From Phoenix dactylifera (Eukaryota; Streptophyta; Magnoliopsida; Arecales; Arecaceae): a stretch of 64,000 nt of DNA. Each line of letters starts with the position of its first letter. Within the stretch, counting starts at the first letter, position 1. Shown piece by piece: positions 45,451 to 56,755 of the stretch. The position numbers and the translations under genes were made by a program. Location: the NCBI RefSeq assembly GCF_009389715.1, contig NW_024067730.1, positions 310,001 through 374,000 on the forward strand. The letters are read 5' to 3'. The notes under the pieces are model-generated. The model did not search any database and was not told the origin of the DNA. It saw nothing but the letters and a program-made list of their open reading frames with translations.

Positions 45451-46333
45451 CTGAAATCCAGGCCTCATAACAAGAACAGATCTTCCATATTTGTCAGAGT
45501 AATCAGCCCGGTAAATCTTTCCAGTAGCAGCTTCATGGGCAACATCTTCCTAGTAGTCAACAAGAAATTACATCAGGAAACAGAAAGCTACAAACAAACT
45601 TGTAATCATGTAGGCTTTACCAAAATAACAAGAATGAGTGGACTCTAAAAATTCTATGCAGTTGATAAATAGCAACTTATCTGCACTTTCTTTCAAAATA
45701 AGGGCTTTGGAGATATAAAAATTTGATGCAGAAATAATTTGATTGGTCAGTGACCAACTTGTGTTAAACTACAGTTCTTCAAGAACATAAAGAACTACCC
45801 ATACCCAGCGAATGGCTTCTGGCTTGTATTTCAATCTCCATTTCACAGTCTCTTTCAGCATTTTACTTGCCTTTTCTGCATTCCAGTTTCTTGACCGGAG
45901 GTACCTTGATATTGAAGCATCTGAACAGAAGTCTGGCAGTGCTTCCGACAATGGACCAATCATCCTTCGAACTTCATTTATCTGCTTGGAAAAGGCATCA
46001 ACATTATCTATATATAATAAGCATGATACAACAGGAACCCCATAACAATGTTGTGAGACATAATATTCCATAAAGATCTTAACATGCTTTCTCAGAAAAA
46101 GGAAGGAGCTTAAGATGCTCTTCAAGTGAAAACTATAAGATGCTTTTCAAGTGAACACTATAAGATGCTTCAAGTGATAACCAAAATTCGGAATGAAGAT
46201 GTCATGCATAAAACTTAAGAGGCATAAATAGAAGCATTTAGTTGGTTAAAATGAGTATGTTTACCTTTGCTTGCTGTTCTTCAGGAGACAAGGCTTTCTC
46301 AACAGCACTCGATCTTGATTTTCTCAAAGGCAT
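45451..46333 (-). pseudogene. Truncated Sec14-like (CRAL-TRIO) gene, first three exons
   Basis: Sec14-like proteins move phosphatidylinositol or other lipids between membranes. Three exons join in frame: 46265-46333 (MPLRKSRSSAVEKAL), 45805-45981 (with SDASISRYLRSRNWNAEKA and ETVKWRLKYKPE) and 45451-45549 (with AATGKIYRADYSDKYGRSV and VMRPGFQ). All borders are GT/AG. The 115 residues cover the N-terminal CRAL-TRIO_N helix region and the first strand of the lipid-binding domain, about 40 percent of a normal protein of about 250-300 aa. After the last donor (CAG/GTGGGA) no further Sec14 exon is visible to the left; the BPA1-like fragment and CACTA DNA follow instead. The reading frame has no mutation, which suggests recent truncation or capture. 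It could still yield a chimeric transcript. Confidence 0.8.
46112..46182. repeat. Tandem repeat of 25 bp, three units
   Basis: AAGATGCTTTTCAAGTGAA and variants start at 46112, 46137 and 46162; the third unit is shorter. It lies in the first intron of the Sec14-like fragment. Confidence 0.8.
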
Positions 46334-46433
46334 TGTTATATAATTTAGCAAACTTCTGGAAGATCTAAAAATTAAATTAAAATGAGTACATCTGTATACC
46401 AGTAAGAAGATCAATAACAAAGATTTTTTAAAG

Positions 46434-47220
46434 TAGAATATTATCTCTCTTTATAGTAGTCATCTGATCATGTCATAACTGTTTGTTGTCCTAATTAATC
46501 CACAAGTCTATGCTGTTCTAACTTGTAATTTCAACATTGGATGCTTCTTTTTTCCTCCTTTTCTTTTAGCTGTGGTTCAGACTTTATTTGGATTAGTGGC
46601 AAACACTCTTGCAACCTGCTTGGATATTGAAGAATTAAAATAAAATTCTGCAAGAGGAAAGAATTAATAATAATTCAAAGTCAGACCAACTTACCAAATT
46701 AAATGCTACTTAGTGCTTATGCCACAGGACATAAATATAAGTAAATATGGACTGCAATACAGGTTTATTGTGCCCGAGAAAAAAAAAAGCTTCTTGCTTT
46801 GTGTAATTTTTTTTGTTCTTGTCAGTACTTCTTTAAATGCAGTGCTTATTTGTAGAATTTAAGATATTCCCAAAGTTGGGAGAAATTTAAGAAATTGGGA
46901 CTTCCTTATTATTATTTTATTTTATTTTTTGCGACTTTTTTCTTTTAACAAGGTAAAAATCAATGAGTGATTTTTGAGAAACACTTACAATTGATGGTGA
47001 ATCCGAACTGCGGTCTTGAAGGCAAGAAGTTGTTGGTCATGTTGAACCAAGAACCTTAATTTAGGTGCTATGATGGTGGTGATAAAAGAAATTTCCTGGT
47101 AGTTGTGTGATAGATTTTTTAAATGCTGTTATTTAGAGTGGTTGAGTTGAAGAAAGAATGCATATGATTGAAGTCACGTGACTATTGTTCAATGTAATTG
47201 ACGAATGTGTAACAATATTC
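46434..47220. other. AT-rich DNA, no feature seen
   Basis: No coding fragment or terminal repeat is recognised. I looked here for the missing right end of the CACTA element and did not find it. Confidence 0.35.
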
Positions 47221-47720
47221 TTAGTCTCAAGTGTCAACCTTATGCCATTGTATTTGATAGAGAAATGTCATTGACGAATGCTGTGAAGGTTGCCTATCTA
47301 GTAACTATAAATCTTTTTATGTGTGTGACACATTGAAAAAATATTTTGATAAATTGCAAGCATTATTTTTAACAAACAAGAAGATTGGTATAGTATTTTA
47401 TATAGTTGGAACATGGTTATATATTCTCCAAATGAAGTGGCGTATGAAGAAGCTTGGCATTAATTGTACAAAGGAAAAAAGATGCTTTAACTTTATACGA
47501 AGGATATGGTTGTCATTTGAAGAGAAATTTGTTGCTACATGTACAGAAAAATATTTGCACTTTAAAAATTGTATTTCTTCAGAAAACCGAAGGCGTGCAA
47601 TATGCAACATGTTTATAAGTTTTACTAGTGACCTTCAAAGTGATAGAAAAAAATATGTTTTGAAGATAAAAAAAAGTATAAAAATTACATTTCTCAAGTA
47701 AAATACAATAAATTCCTCCC
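47221..47720 (+). pseudogene. Relic of a MULE (Mutator-like) transposase
   Basis: The + strand carries AIVFDREMSLTNAVKVAYL with a following CVTH and stop, which resembles the core 'TDRELALMNAI...WHIxKN' of MULE transposases. A second frame (47321-47701) has FVATCTEKYLHFKNCISS and FTSDLQS, like 'WTxxYxHFGNxTTNRVEGAHxxLK' and 'SxGDL' of the same family. The Asp of the first motif is kept, but stops and frame changes separate the parts. The 126-aa open frame here is thus a transposase remnant and not a new gene. Confidence 0.6.
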
Positions 47721-50025
47721 AATTTTTATATCTTTTATAAAAAACCTATTACTCATGTATCATTTTTTGTTACAACATAGAGCTATATAAGTAGTACCAG
47801 ATGGCAAAATTTTTCATAATGCAGCCTATACGCACCAACTATTTTATGGTAATAATGGTTCTTTCATGTGCACACAAAATGAGGAATGGAAAGATGAAGT
47901 GGAAGTTAACCATAAATCTAAAAAATTACTACTGAAATCATGTTTTGAAATAATATATAATTTCTTGAAAATTTTAATATTTTAAAATATTTTTTGAAAT
48001 CATAAAAATAAGAGGAAATGCCGAGCACTATCCTAAGAGTAAGATTGTCACTCTCATATAAGTGATTGGCAAGTCTATTCTCAAGGTACAATCGATTCCA
48101 ACTCTGTCTAAATAACCTCCTAGCATAGTATGCGGAAACGAAGGTCGATGGATTGATGATTCCTTTAATTGCCCGAAATAAACTTTGAAATAGTAGCAAT
48201 TTTAAGCATATTTATCATTGTTGTATAGTATAGTCCTAGTCTGATTGATATTTTCTTTGATACACTTTGTTTACATAGCCATATGGCTAGGCTATACATT
48301 GATGTACACTATTGTTGTACTGGTGAATCAAGAAACTAAGATTCTCTTTTGTCACATGGTCTCAAAGTTGTATATATTTGTGGTGGTGCGGTATTATTGT
48401 ATAGCATAGTTCTAGTAGCTTTGATATTTTCTTTGATACAGTTTTCTTGCATAGATGATTAGGTTATATCTTGATGTAAACTATTGTTGTAATGGAAAAT
48501 CAAGATACTGAGATTCTCTTTCTTCAGAGTAACAATGTGGTACAATAAAGAAAAATAATATAGAGAGAGATGGAGAAAAGGGAAAGAAAAATGGAAGAGA
48601 ATGTGGCTTATAGCTAGAATGAGAGCAAGATAGTAGCCCTTGGAGAATTTACCATATACTCCCACTTAGAATCAAAAGAGCTTTAAAAGCTAGTAGGAAA
48701 CATGGTCATAAAAACTCTCATTAAAGCTCAACATTTATCATCTCAAAAACCAAAATTACCAATGGCCAGTCCAATAAGACATTCCATTAAAGGGCTTCAA
48801 CTACTAGTACATAACTCCTGAGGTTATCTAAAATCAATCTGAATACAAGTATGAAGACCTAGTCAAAAATAAAACTACACAAACACTGCACATGTGTATG
48901 GTTGGCCAAGCCAAGCCTCACCTATTTGAATGCATGTAGTGTTTGGCCCCAAAACCTATAGATTTAACTAGATTCCACTAGTTGGAGAAGGTATAAATGC
49001 AAGTGATCTTGCACTCATGCTTTCAATGCAGGACTGACAAATGAAAAATATAAGTCCATGAAGCTTTAACTTTTGAGCTTTTCCAACTTTACTCGATATT
49101 TTGCCAAATGGTAAGCACTATTTGAAAACCCTTTAAAATCAAAAAATTCAATTAAATTTCAGTAAGTTATTAAATAAATATAAATAAAATTTTAAAATAT
49201 TAAATACTTCAAATTTCTGTAGTAGAAGCTCCATCACTTAATGCTACACATTCAAAATGGAGAATTGTTACAAAATAATTGACTTACATTGCTAGCAGAT
49301 GAAATAATCTCTTATTCCAAGAGAATGCTTCAGAGCAAATTTCTCAACTTGTAAGCCTGTCACATTATTTGGTTCTTAAAATAAATGTTCAAATTCCTAA
49401 AGGACAATGACCAAAGTTCAAAAAAGAAAAGAATTAAGTTCTACAAAAAGTGAGTTCACAAAAAGTGATTCCTCATAACCTTGAACACATTTTTGAGATC
49501 ACTAAGTTGTGCAATTAGGTTTTCAAGATAAGTTTCTTCTTTTTAAAACTTTTGTAACATATCATTTGTTGGAAATTATATATAAAAATGTGATTCTTTG
49601 CCTATTGATCATGTTGCTGCCTATAGAAGCATGAGTTTTTTAGTTGCTTTTCATTTATTATTTCCATTATTTTCAATTGTTATTGAGCATGATAGGTTCT
49701 TATATTAGTCAAAATTTATAATGTTGTCTCATCATTACATATATTATTACAAGAAGTTATTTTGGTTTTAGATTCATATCTGTTGATAAATGTATAAGTT
49801 GTTGGTTGTCCTTCGCCTGCAATTTGCCCTAGGAAACATTTTTCTTTCTTCGGTAATTAAATACGAACATTGATATCAGCTAGTTATGTCTAGGATCTCA
49901 AAACTCATGCTTCCTTGGTTTATTTATGATATGAAAACTTCCCTCCTATGCACATGCAAATTGATATATGCTTTGGCTTACATCATACATGTCTTGTTTT
50001 ATTGTATGTACTAGAATGTTCTAAG
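47721..50025. other. AT-rich intergenic DNA, no gene seen
   Basis: A word of about 40 bases (TACTATTGTTGTA...TCAAGAAACTAAGATTCTC type) occurs twice, at about 48306 and 48478, with matching TAGTCTGATTGATATTTTCTTTGATACA-like flanks. This suggests a diverged direct repeat of about 170 bp at 48220-48530. Nothing else is recognised. Confidence 0.35.
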
Positions 50026-50030
50026 CTAAG

Positions 50031-50587
50031 GGCATGTTTGGCATTACTTTTATTTTGTATTCTCTATTTTTAAAAACAAAGTCATATAAACTAAGAGAAA
50101 AATATTTTTGATGCTATTTTTTTGGTTTTCTATTTTCAAATAAAAATCATTATTTCTAAAAAATGAAAGTAAAATTTCTTACTTTTAATACTTTAAAATA
50201 AAAACTCATTTTTTACTAGCACTACCAACATTGCCACCACCATCATTGCCGGCCCTCCACCACCCAACCCCACCACCACCACCAGACTATCGTTGCCATT
50301 GTCACCTCTGTCGCATTGCCAATGCCTTGTGACCATTGTCATTATCGCCGCACCGCCATAGACATTATCGCCGCCATGACCATACTGTTGTTGCCTCCAT
50401 TACAAATAGCAGTGCCACCTCCATTGCCTCTACCTACCATTCCACCACCACCATCACCATACTTATATTTTTAAAATATTTGATTAAACCAAACATTTTC
50501 ATATGCTCAAAAATTTAGAAAAAAAGTATATAGAACTTTTTTTCTTGTTCTAAAAATACAAAAAATAAAAGTGATGCCAAATGACAT
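50031..50587. mobile_element. MITE with long terminal inverted repeats
   Basis: The left end GGCATGTTTGGCATTACTTT and the inverted right end (ATGTCATTTGGCATCACTTT) match over roughly 45 bases, including TATTTTGTATT. CTAAG flanks both sides (50026-50030 and 50588-50592) as a possible target duplication. The middle (50220-50460) is a C-rich imperfect ACCACC/GCCATT trinucleotide run, quite unlike the AT-rich arms. No open frame of note is present. Confidence 0.65.
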
Positions 50588-50592
50588 CTAAG

Positions 50593-52379
50593 GTTATGAT
50601 TTTAAATCTACGATGTATTTAGTGGGCATAGGTTTGAAATTAATTTGGTTAGTTTTCGACAAGATTTTTAATATTCCTTTTAACCTATGATCACAAATTA
50701 AGTTAAAATAGGACATTGTATGTTCAAACCCCCCCTATTTCAATTTTCCATTATATGCTTAGACTCTTTGTTCTTTTGTTTAAGAATAAATTTAACTTTT
50801 AAGTTCTTATGATGCAGGTAAGGGATTTTATATGAATCCTTAGTGCACATGAGATCAAAGTACTAGAACACTAAGCAAGAACTAGAAGTAAAAGTATAGC
50901 TAGAAGCAATTTAGATCAAACTAGAAGGAAAATAACGAAGAAAAGCACTAGATAATAACTAGAAACTAGAACTAGAAGAGAAAACTCTAGAACTGGAAGC
51001 TAAACTAAAGATATGGTGTAAAAGGCCACCACAAGAAGTTATAAATTTAGTTACCCAAGTTTGACGACAAAAATTAGCAACTATATAATATTTCCTTGCC
51101 AAAAATATTGCTCAAGAGATATTCTGCAATGAACTTTTTATTTTGTTGCCTTATAGTATTTATTAGTGATAAATTATACTTCATAGTAAAATATTTTCTC
51201 TCTAATAAACCATTTTGTTTCAGTGGGCCGTATACTTTTTTTCTATTGGACCTTCAGCCTTGTACCTTAAACTTTCATAAAGCCTTGGTAGAAGAATTGC
51301 AACCTATCACTAGCATCTCCTCCCAAATCATGTCCTCGCATCACGGGCTTTTGAGCAGTCTGTCACCGCACAAGAATTTGAGAAAAATCTTTAAGAAAAG
51401 CATTGATAAATTTTTGATGATGAAAATTTGGTAAGGATTTATATGAGAGATTTACCAAAGCCAACAGGCTTTTCTAATTCCTATAGGATACAATTTTCCT
51501 AAAAAATAAAGAGAAAATATCAAAAAAGCAAATAATAAATTTTTAAGTTATATTGGATTTCTAATCATTTAACACTAGTTTCTAGGAGAAAGAAAAAAGA
51601 AAATTCAGGTAAAAATAAAGGAAAATCATCTTTTAGTTTGCATTTGGTTGCATTGAATTTTGAGAAGATAATAAAAATTTATCCAGATATTGTAGAAAGG
51701 ATAGAACGTATTTTACCAGATGAGTATTTTTTAGCATTTGGTTGAACGAATAAGTGGTGAGGGATACCATATCTTGATATTATTTTATTAATAAAAAAAG
51801 TTGACTGGATAAGTGGATCTTTATACTGTCTAGCCAAAATTGCCCCTTTATTATATTTTGAATATGGAAGCAATTGTCTAGTGGAAATATGAAGATCAAC
51901 CCTGGCCAACCCACTATCCCAACACACATCCTCTCATGCTATACCCTAGCCTCAAGTAGTGCCTTTTTTTTCCTTCAAGATAAAATTGCCATTCCTTATT
52001 GAAAAAATGGCTAAGTATGGATGAATTTTCAAATGTCATTGTAGAATTAAATTGATTACCATCTCTCATACCATTCGAAACCCCTTCCCCCTCTGGCCAC
52101 CATGAACCCCCTTTGTCTCAAGCAGTGTTATGTATTTCTTTTATTCCTCATTTATGAAAATTGGCCAAGTATGGATAGATTTTCTCATGTCATTGTAAAA
52201 TTATCTTGATTCTCACATTTGACAGCTTTCCCCTTTCCCCCACCACGAATTGCCTTACACCCTAGCTTAAAGCAAAGCTATTTATTTTGTTTAGAATATA
52301 ATTGCCATTCTGCATTTATGGAAAAATAGCCAAGTATGAATGGGTTTCCTAACTTTATTATTATTATGAAAATTTAGAT
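50593..52379. other. AT-rich intergenic DNA, no gene seen
   Basis: 50880-51000 repeats ACTAGAAG words. 51940-52330 has two or three diverged copies of a stretch with AAAATGGCCAAGTATGGATG. A - strand open frame at 51679-51927 matches no family known to me. No element borders are visible. Confidence 0.35.
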
Positions 52380-53703
52380 ATGAGTTATTAAGAATTCTAG
52401 AAACAAGGGGCATAGAAGCATGGCCAAGATGTTGATGCCAAATAAATTGAGAAATATGAGTTGAAGTAGCATATGCAACATAAGCCTTTCTTAGTGATAC
52501 TCCTAGGAGAGAAATAGTAAACTCTATCCTTAAACATGCCCTTTAGGAAGGTTTGAGAAGTGGTAAGATTTTTCATACAAAAACAATCAAGATGAAACTC
52601 AAAATAATAGAAATTATCACGTGTGAATTGAGATAAAAGATCTTTGTTGATTGGAGGGACATGCAAAATAACATTAAGTCGGAAAAGAAGAGTAGAAGTG
52701 TATAAAAGAGAGTGGCAAATAATTTTTATAGCCAAACCTAAGCCATCTCCTATAGTAACCTAGTCAAGACTACTATAGTTAGAGCTTAGATGAAATCTAG
52801 AGTTATGTGATGCGAGGCACATGTATCCGTGTATACAATAAGATTTTTTTATGGAGAAACAACTTTTGCTTGATAAGATTAATCAAAGCGATAGTACCAC
52901 TTCAAGGCTATGTGACCATATTTGTAGTCGTTTTGACAACATACCTTATTTTTAATTCAGCCATTAGTATTTGGAGGTCTTGAGTCATGACCCTTCCAGT
53001 GGTAAGGTCCATATGGAGAAATGGTTGATGCATTATCATTAGAGAGATTATGCACTAGGTGCTGGGCATGCTGTGGCAGACCTCGTTGGCTGCCTTTGGC
53101 ACATAATTTGTAATGGAGGAATTCCCAATTATAGCCGAATGAGTTCTAAAAATTTGGAGTGTCATTCATGTATCATGTTGGAAAAGAATGCGATGTAGCT
53201 CTTTAAAACTAGCAGTGATCCCTGTGGCAAGGAGTGTGGAGACAACATGTTCATACTATGGACCAAGGCCAAACAAGATTTGATGGCATAAATTGGCACG
53301 CGATACCAATCTATTAATGACAGCCAAGTTGTCTGATATCCTTTTTGCCTCTTACAAATATTTTTTCTTAGAGAATGAGCCCTTGTTAAGAGCATGGAAA
53401 TCCGTCATAGAATTGCTGTAACATGCTTCACTCTGGATAGCATAAAGCCATTCGAGAGCAATTCAAATATCTTGTGCATGTGGCAACCTGAAGATATGAG
53501 CCATCATAGCATCGGATATGTTTTTGAGAAGCCACACCAAAGCGATTTGATCATGGAGAAGCCATGACTGATAGGCTAGATTTGAGATTGACTTCTCTAT
53601 TCTTCCATCATTTGAAGTTATGACAATTGTTGGAGGTGGAGATGAGGTCGTGCCATTTACAAGATCCCATAGTCGGTTGGGTGTTGTTGAATACGTGTCT
53701 TTA
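52380..53703 (-). pseudogene. Copia gag-pol remnant (gag second part to pre-integrase)
   Basis: Read leftwards, frames match a Ty1/Copia polyprotein in order. First comes RLWDLVNGTTSSPPP and SWLLHDQIALVWLLKN in gag (about 53680-53480). A zinc-knuckle region with YGHIALK follows at about 52930. Last is NVILHVPPINKDLL and YFEFHLDCFCMK before integrase (about 52690-52560). Several stops and frameshifts are present, and the sequence ends near 52380 before the integrase catalytic core. The first part of the same gag lies at 56756-56817, beyond an inserted element. Confidence 0.7.
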
Positions 53704-54174
53704 GGGAGTGTTTGGTATGGGATGATCGAACCAGGATCAAGGATGATTTGGATAGAAGTGATGAGATTACTATGTTTGGTTGCATCCTAGTGATCCTATA
53801 TGGCAGTGATCCAAGATCATCTCCACTTCTCAAATTACCATCCAATTGGGTGATGAGAAACCCATCCTTGATAGGTATCCAAGATCATCCGAACATGGTG
53901 ATCTTAGGATAAAATTTTGGGATAATTTTGTCCATTGATCTAGTCGTTGAGTATTGGCTAAATCCCCGCACGTTGTATGTAAGAGACTTCTAGAAAGTGC
54001 CATCCAGAAAAGAGCTATCCAGAAAAGAGTATCTGCAAGAAAGCACCATCTATGAGGGATTTGGATTCCCATCTAATTTCCTTCCTCTCTCCTTCTTTTG
54101 GCCACAATGATTTCTTGATTTCATGAGATATTGATTTCTTGATATTTTGATCTTTTGATTTCTTATGTTCGATG

Positions 54175-54897
54175 GAGTCCTTTTTGTTTTCTTGAATATT
54201 AATATCTATGTAGAAAATTATATTTTTTCATCCTATATAGATTTATCTGTATATATGAGATTCATAGATTTTTTTAATAGACCTAAGATATATAGATTTT
54301 TTTTCTATACCTTTGCCCTATAGATCTATCTATTTTCTAAGATGCTTGATCAGAATTCTTTGAGCACAAATTTCTTGGAGCTATGTCTGCGCACTAAATG
54401 TTGAATTCATCCTTATGTTTCTTTTGAAATGACAAGCTATACATATTCAGGATTGCTATATATTGATAAAAGGTAATGGACTAGCAAACTAGTTGGCCAA
54501 AAGGGCTAGTAATACTAAAGAATATAAACTTGTAGTGGTTGATTCCCTTGTGAGATCTTTTTATTTATTATGTTTGATTTAGTCCCTTTTATTTTTCTAA
54601 ACATTGATACCCATGCAGAAAATTATATCTTTTTGCTTTGTAAATAGTTTTGTATATTTGAGCCCCTTTTTTTTGTATAGGATCTGAGGTGCATCAATTT
54701 TTTTATAGTTTTCTCTTGTAGATCTATCTATTTCCTAAGATATTTTATTAGAATCCTTTGAGAATAAAATTCTTGGAGTTGTGTCTGTGCACTGGATGTT
54801 AGATTCATCTTTGTTTTCTTTTTGAAATGGCAAATTGTACATATACAAGCTAGCCATATATTCGCAGAGGGTAATGAGCCAGTAGACTGGTCGGCCA
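54175..54897 (+). repeat. Diverged direct repeat of about 325-400 bp, two copies
   Basis: Copy one (54175-54500) and copy two (54572-54897) share in order GCAGAAAATTATAT, GATCTATCTATTT, CTAAGAT, TTCTTGGAG, TGTCTG, GCACT, ATGACAAGC/ATGGCAAAT and GGTAATGGACTAGC-like words. Each ends at GGTCGGCC or TTGGCC. They probably arose by tandem duplication inside the larger element. Confidence 0.6.
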
Positions 54898-55107
54898 AGG
54901 AAAAGAAAAGAGCAATGGTGCCTTAGTTCAATCTACACATATGTCATGTCTCTACATGATATATAAAGCAATCAAAATATTTTCCCTCTACCCAATATGA
55001 AATATTTTTAATCCATTTTTTTTTTGGTGGGATTTTCTTTCCCATTCTTCTACTGACAATAGAATAACAAGAAACCTGTGTACCTAAAGGGGAAACATTA
55101 AATGGAA

Positions 55108-56188
55108 CACTACAACAAAAAGATTTTTGCTGACTCTATATTACCGACGCTAGATAAAAGTGTCAGCGATATTTTTTCTTAGGACACTAACCGCCGACGC
55201 TTCTGAAGCATCGGTAAAAAAGCTTCCGCCGATACTTTTTTAAGCATCGGCATCTGGGTACATTGCCGACGCTTATAAGCGTCGAAATATTTAATCACCG
55301 ATGCTTATAAGCGTCGGCATAACAGAGGAATACGACGACGCTTATAAACCTCGTCGGACTTCATTCCTCCCACAACAAAATCCGATCGATCCCCTCCCTC
55401 CACAGCCCTAAATTCCGAGCTCACGGCGACCGACTCCCTCCCTTCTCAGCCCTTTTCACCGATCTCAGCCATTCTCCTCTGCCGAGCAACCCCAAATCGC
55501 GTTCCTCCGCCGCATCTTCTACCCCTCCTCCCCCTCTCCGTTGGCTTCCTCTCCGTGGATAACTTCCTCCTCCTCCGTAGCAGAGCACTCATGCGGCGTT
55601 TGAAGTTTGGAGCCGGCAAGGACAAGGACAGGGCTAGGTTTGGAATCTTCTTCTCTTGCTTCGATCTTTAAATTCTGGATGTTTTGGATTTTCTTTTGTT
55701 TTTATAATCGGATTGTTTAGGAATTTTGTTCTAGTTTCTCTTGTTTCATGAATTTATAATCAGAGGTTAGATACGAATTCAGTACTGGCTCCTTTGTTGA
55801 ATGAGCCTGGACCAACTGATACGAATTCAGCACTGGCTTAGAGAGGGTTGGCATTATGTTAGGATTTGGTTGTAGAACACTTTATCTAGATATGATAAGG
55901 TTTGTTGGTTGAGATAAAGGAATTCATATGCTAGTGTACTCTTCTTGGTTGTAGAAAATTTGGCATGGTCTGAGAGGGGGTACGTTGTAAATTACAGATG
56001 CTAAAAGGTGTCGGTAAAGCGTTGCTAATTTCCGACGCTTTTGGAAGCGTCGGAAAATATTTTGTCCACTGTAGCATAGGCGACGCTTTACCGACGCTTA
56101 GGAAAGCGTCGGGATGGTTTTTACCGATGCTTAAAAGCATCGCTAATGGCCAAAAAAAGCATCGCTAATGCCCAATTTTCTTGTAGTG
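55108..56188. mobile_element. Small CACTA transposon (1081 bp) with 3-bp target duplication
   Basis: Ends are CACTACAACAAAA and, inverted, CACTACAAGAAAA. GAA is duplicated at 55105-55107 and 56189-56191, the three-base duplication normal for CACTA. Both flanks contain multiple CCGACGCTT/AAGCGTCGG subterminal repeats (about 55140-55355 and 56000-56165). The middle (55355-55980) is different: C/T-rich leader-like DNA, a short ATG frame, and AT-rich intron-like sequence. It has no transposase and is non-autonomous. Confidence 0.9.
55355..55637 (+). pseudogene. Possible captured promoter/first exon inside the CACTA element
   Basis: This part is C-rich and CpG-containing, like a plant 5' untranslated leader. 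An ATG at 55591 opens 15 codons (MRRLKFGAGKDKDRA) up to a donor-like CTAG/GTTTGG at 55637/55638. The DNA beyond is T-rich, with TTTTCTTTTGTTT, as a first intron would be. This looks like leader, exon 1 and intron 1 of a host gene carried by the transposon. I do not recognise the source gene. Confidence 0.4.
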
Positions 56189-56755
56189 GAAGAAGCACTA
56201 TAAAAATTTCTGGCTTCCATCTCCATATCATCCTTGAGTTATCTTGATATATTTGCTCCCCACTTTGTGAAAATATTAGCAACAAAATAGATGGTTGAAT
56301 CTATGATACAAGTTCATCTAGCTGTTAAGGAACATAAAAGAGTTGAAAGTATTTTATTTCTATTTTCTTGGTTAACAATAAAGCCTTTATCTTTGATGAG
56401 CTGATGGTATATCTGCATGACAAAATGGTAATTTGCTTAATTGTTTTATTTATTTGAATGCAACCACTATAAAAATCAGTATGTTCACTTATATTCTTAA
56501 TAAATGAGAATTGAGAATACATAAATCCTCTTAATATATATTAGGGGTATTTTTGATATTATATGGCTAGTAATCATGGATTCTCATAGCATACTAAACA
56601 TATTACTCGTAAATGTTTGGGAATCTTTAATCGCTGAACCATGACATTCCAAACATGGTGATCTTAGAACATTGAAGATTAGATTAACCTAGGATAAGGA
56701 TCACCAGTGATCTTAGATCTGCATGGTGATCCTATTTAAGTCGCTAAGCACCCCC

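Larger units (their letters stand above)
53704..56755. mobile_element. 3.05 kb terminal-inverted-repeat element inserted in the Copia gag
   Basis: The left end GGGAGTGTTTGGTATGG and the inverted right end (GGGGGTGCTTAGCG) form imperfect terminal repeats. Both ends carry CATGGTGATCTTAG words in inverted and direct orientation. TTA precedes the left end and TAA follows the right end, so the duplication may be TA or a mutated TWA, as in Harbinger or mariner-type elements. Removing it brings the two halves of the Copia gag together in the right order. It holds a diverged direct repeat and a nested CACTA element, but no transposase of its own that I can see. Confidence 0.55.

Noticed and set aside
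43738..47000. A matching right CACTA terminus for the 43738 element
   Set aside because: No TTTTCTGGTAGTG-like end with clustered TAGTGAC words was found, so no right border is claimed.
47918..48199. 93-codon - strand frame as a gene
   Set aside because: It has AT-rich composition, no recognised domain and no splice or promoter context.
51679..51927. 82-codon - strand frame as a possible transposase fragment
   Set aside because: No motif of hAT, MULE, Copia or Gypsy proteins could be placed, and no element borders are nearby.
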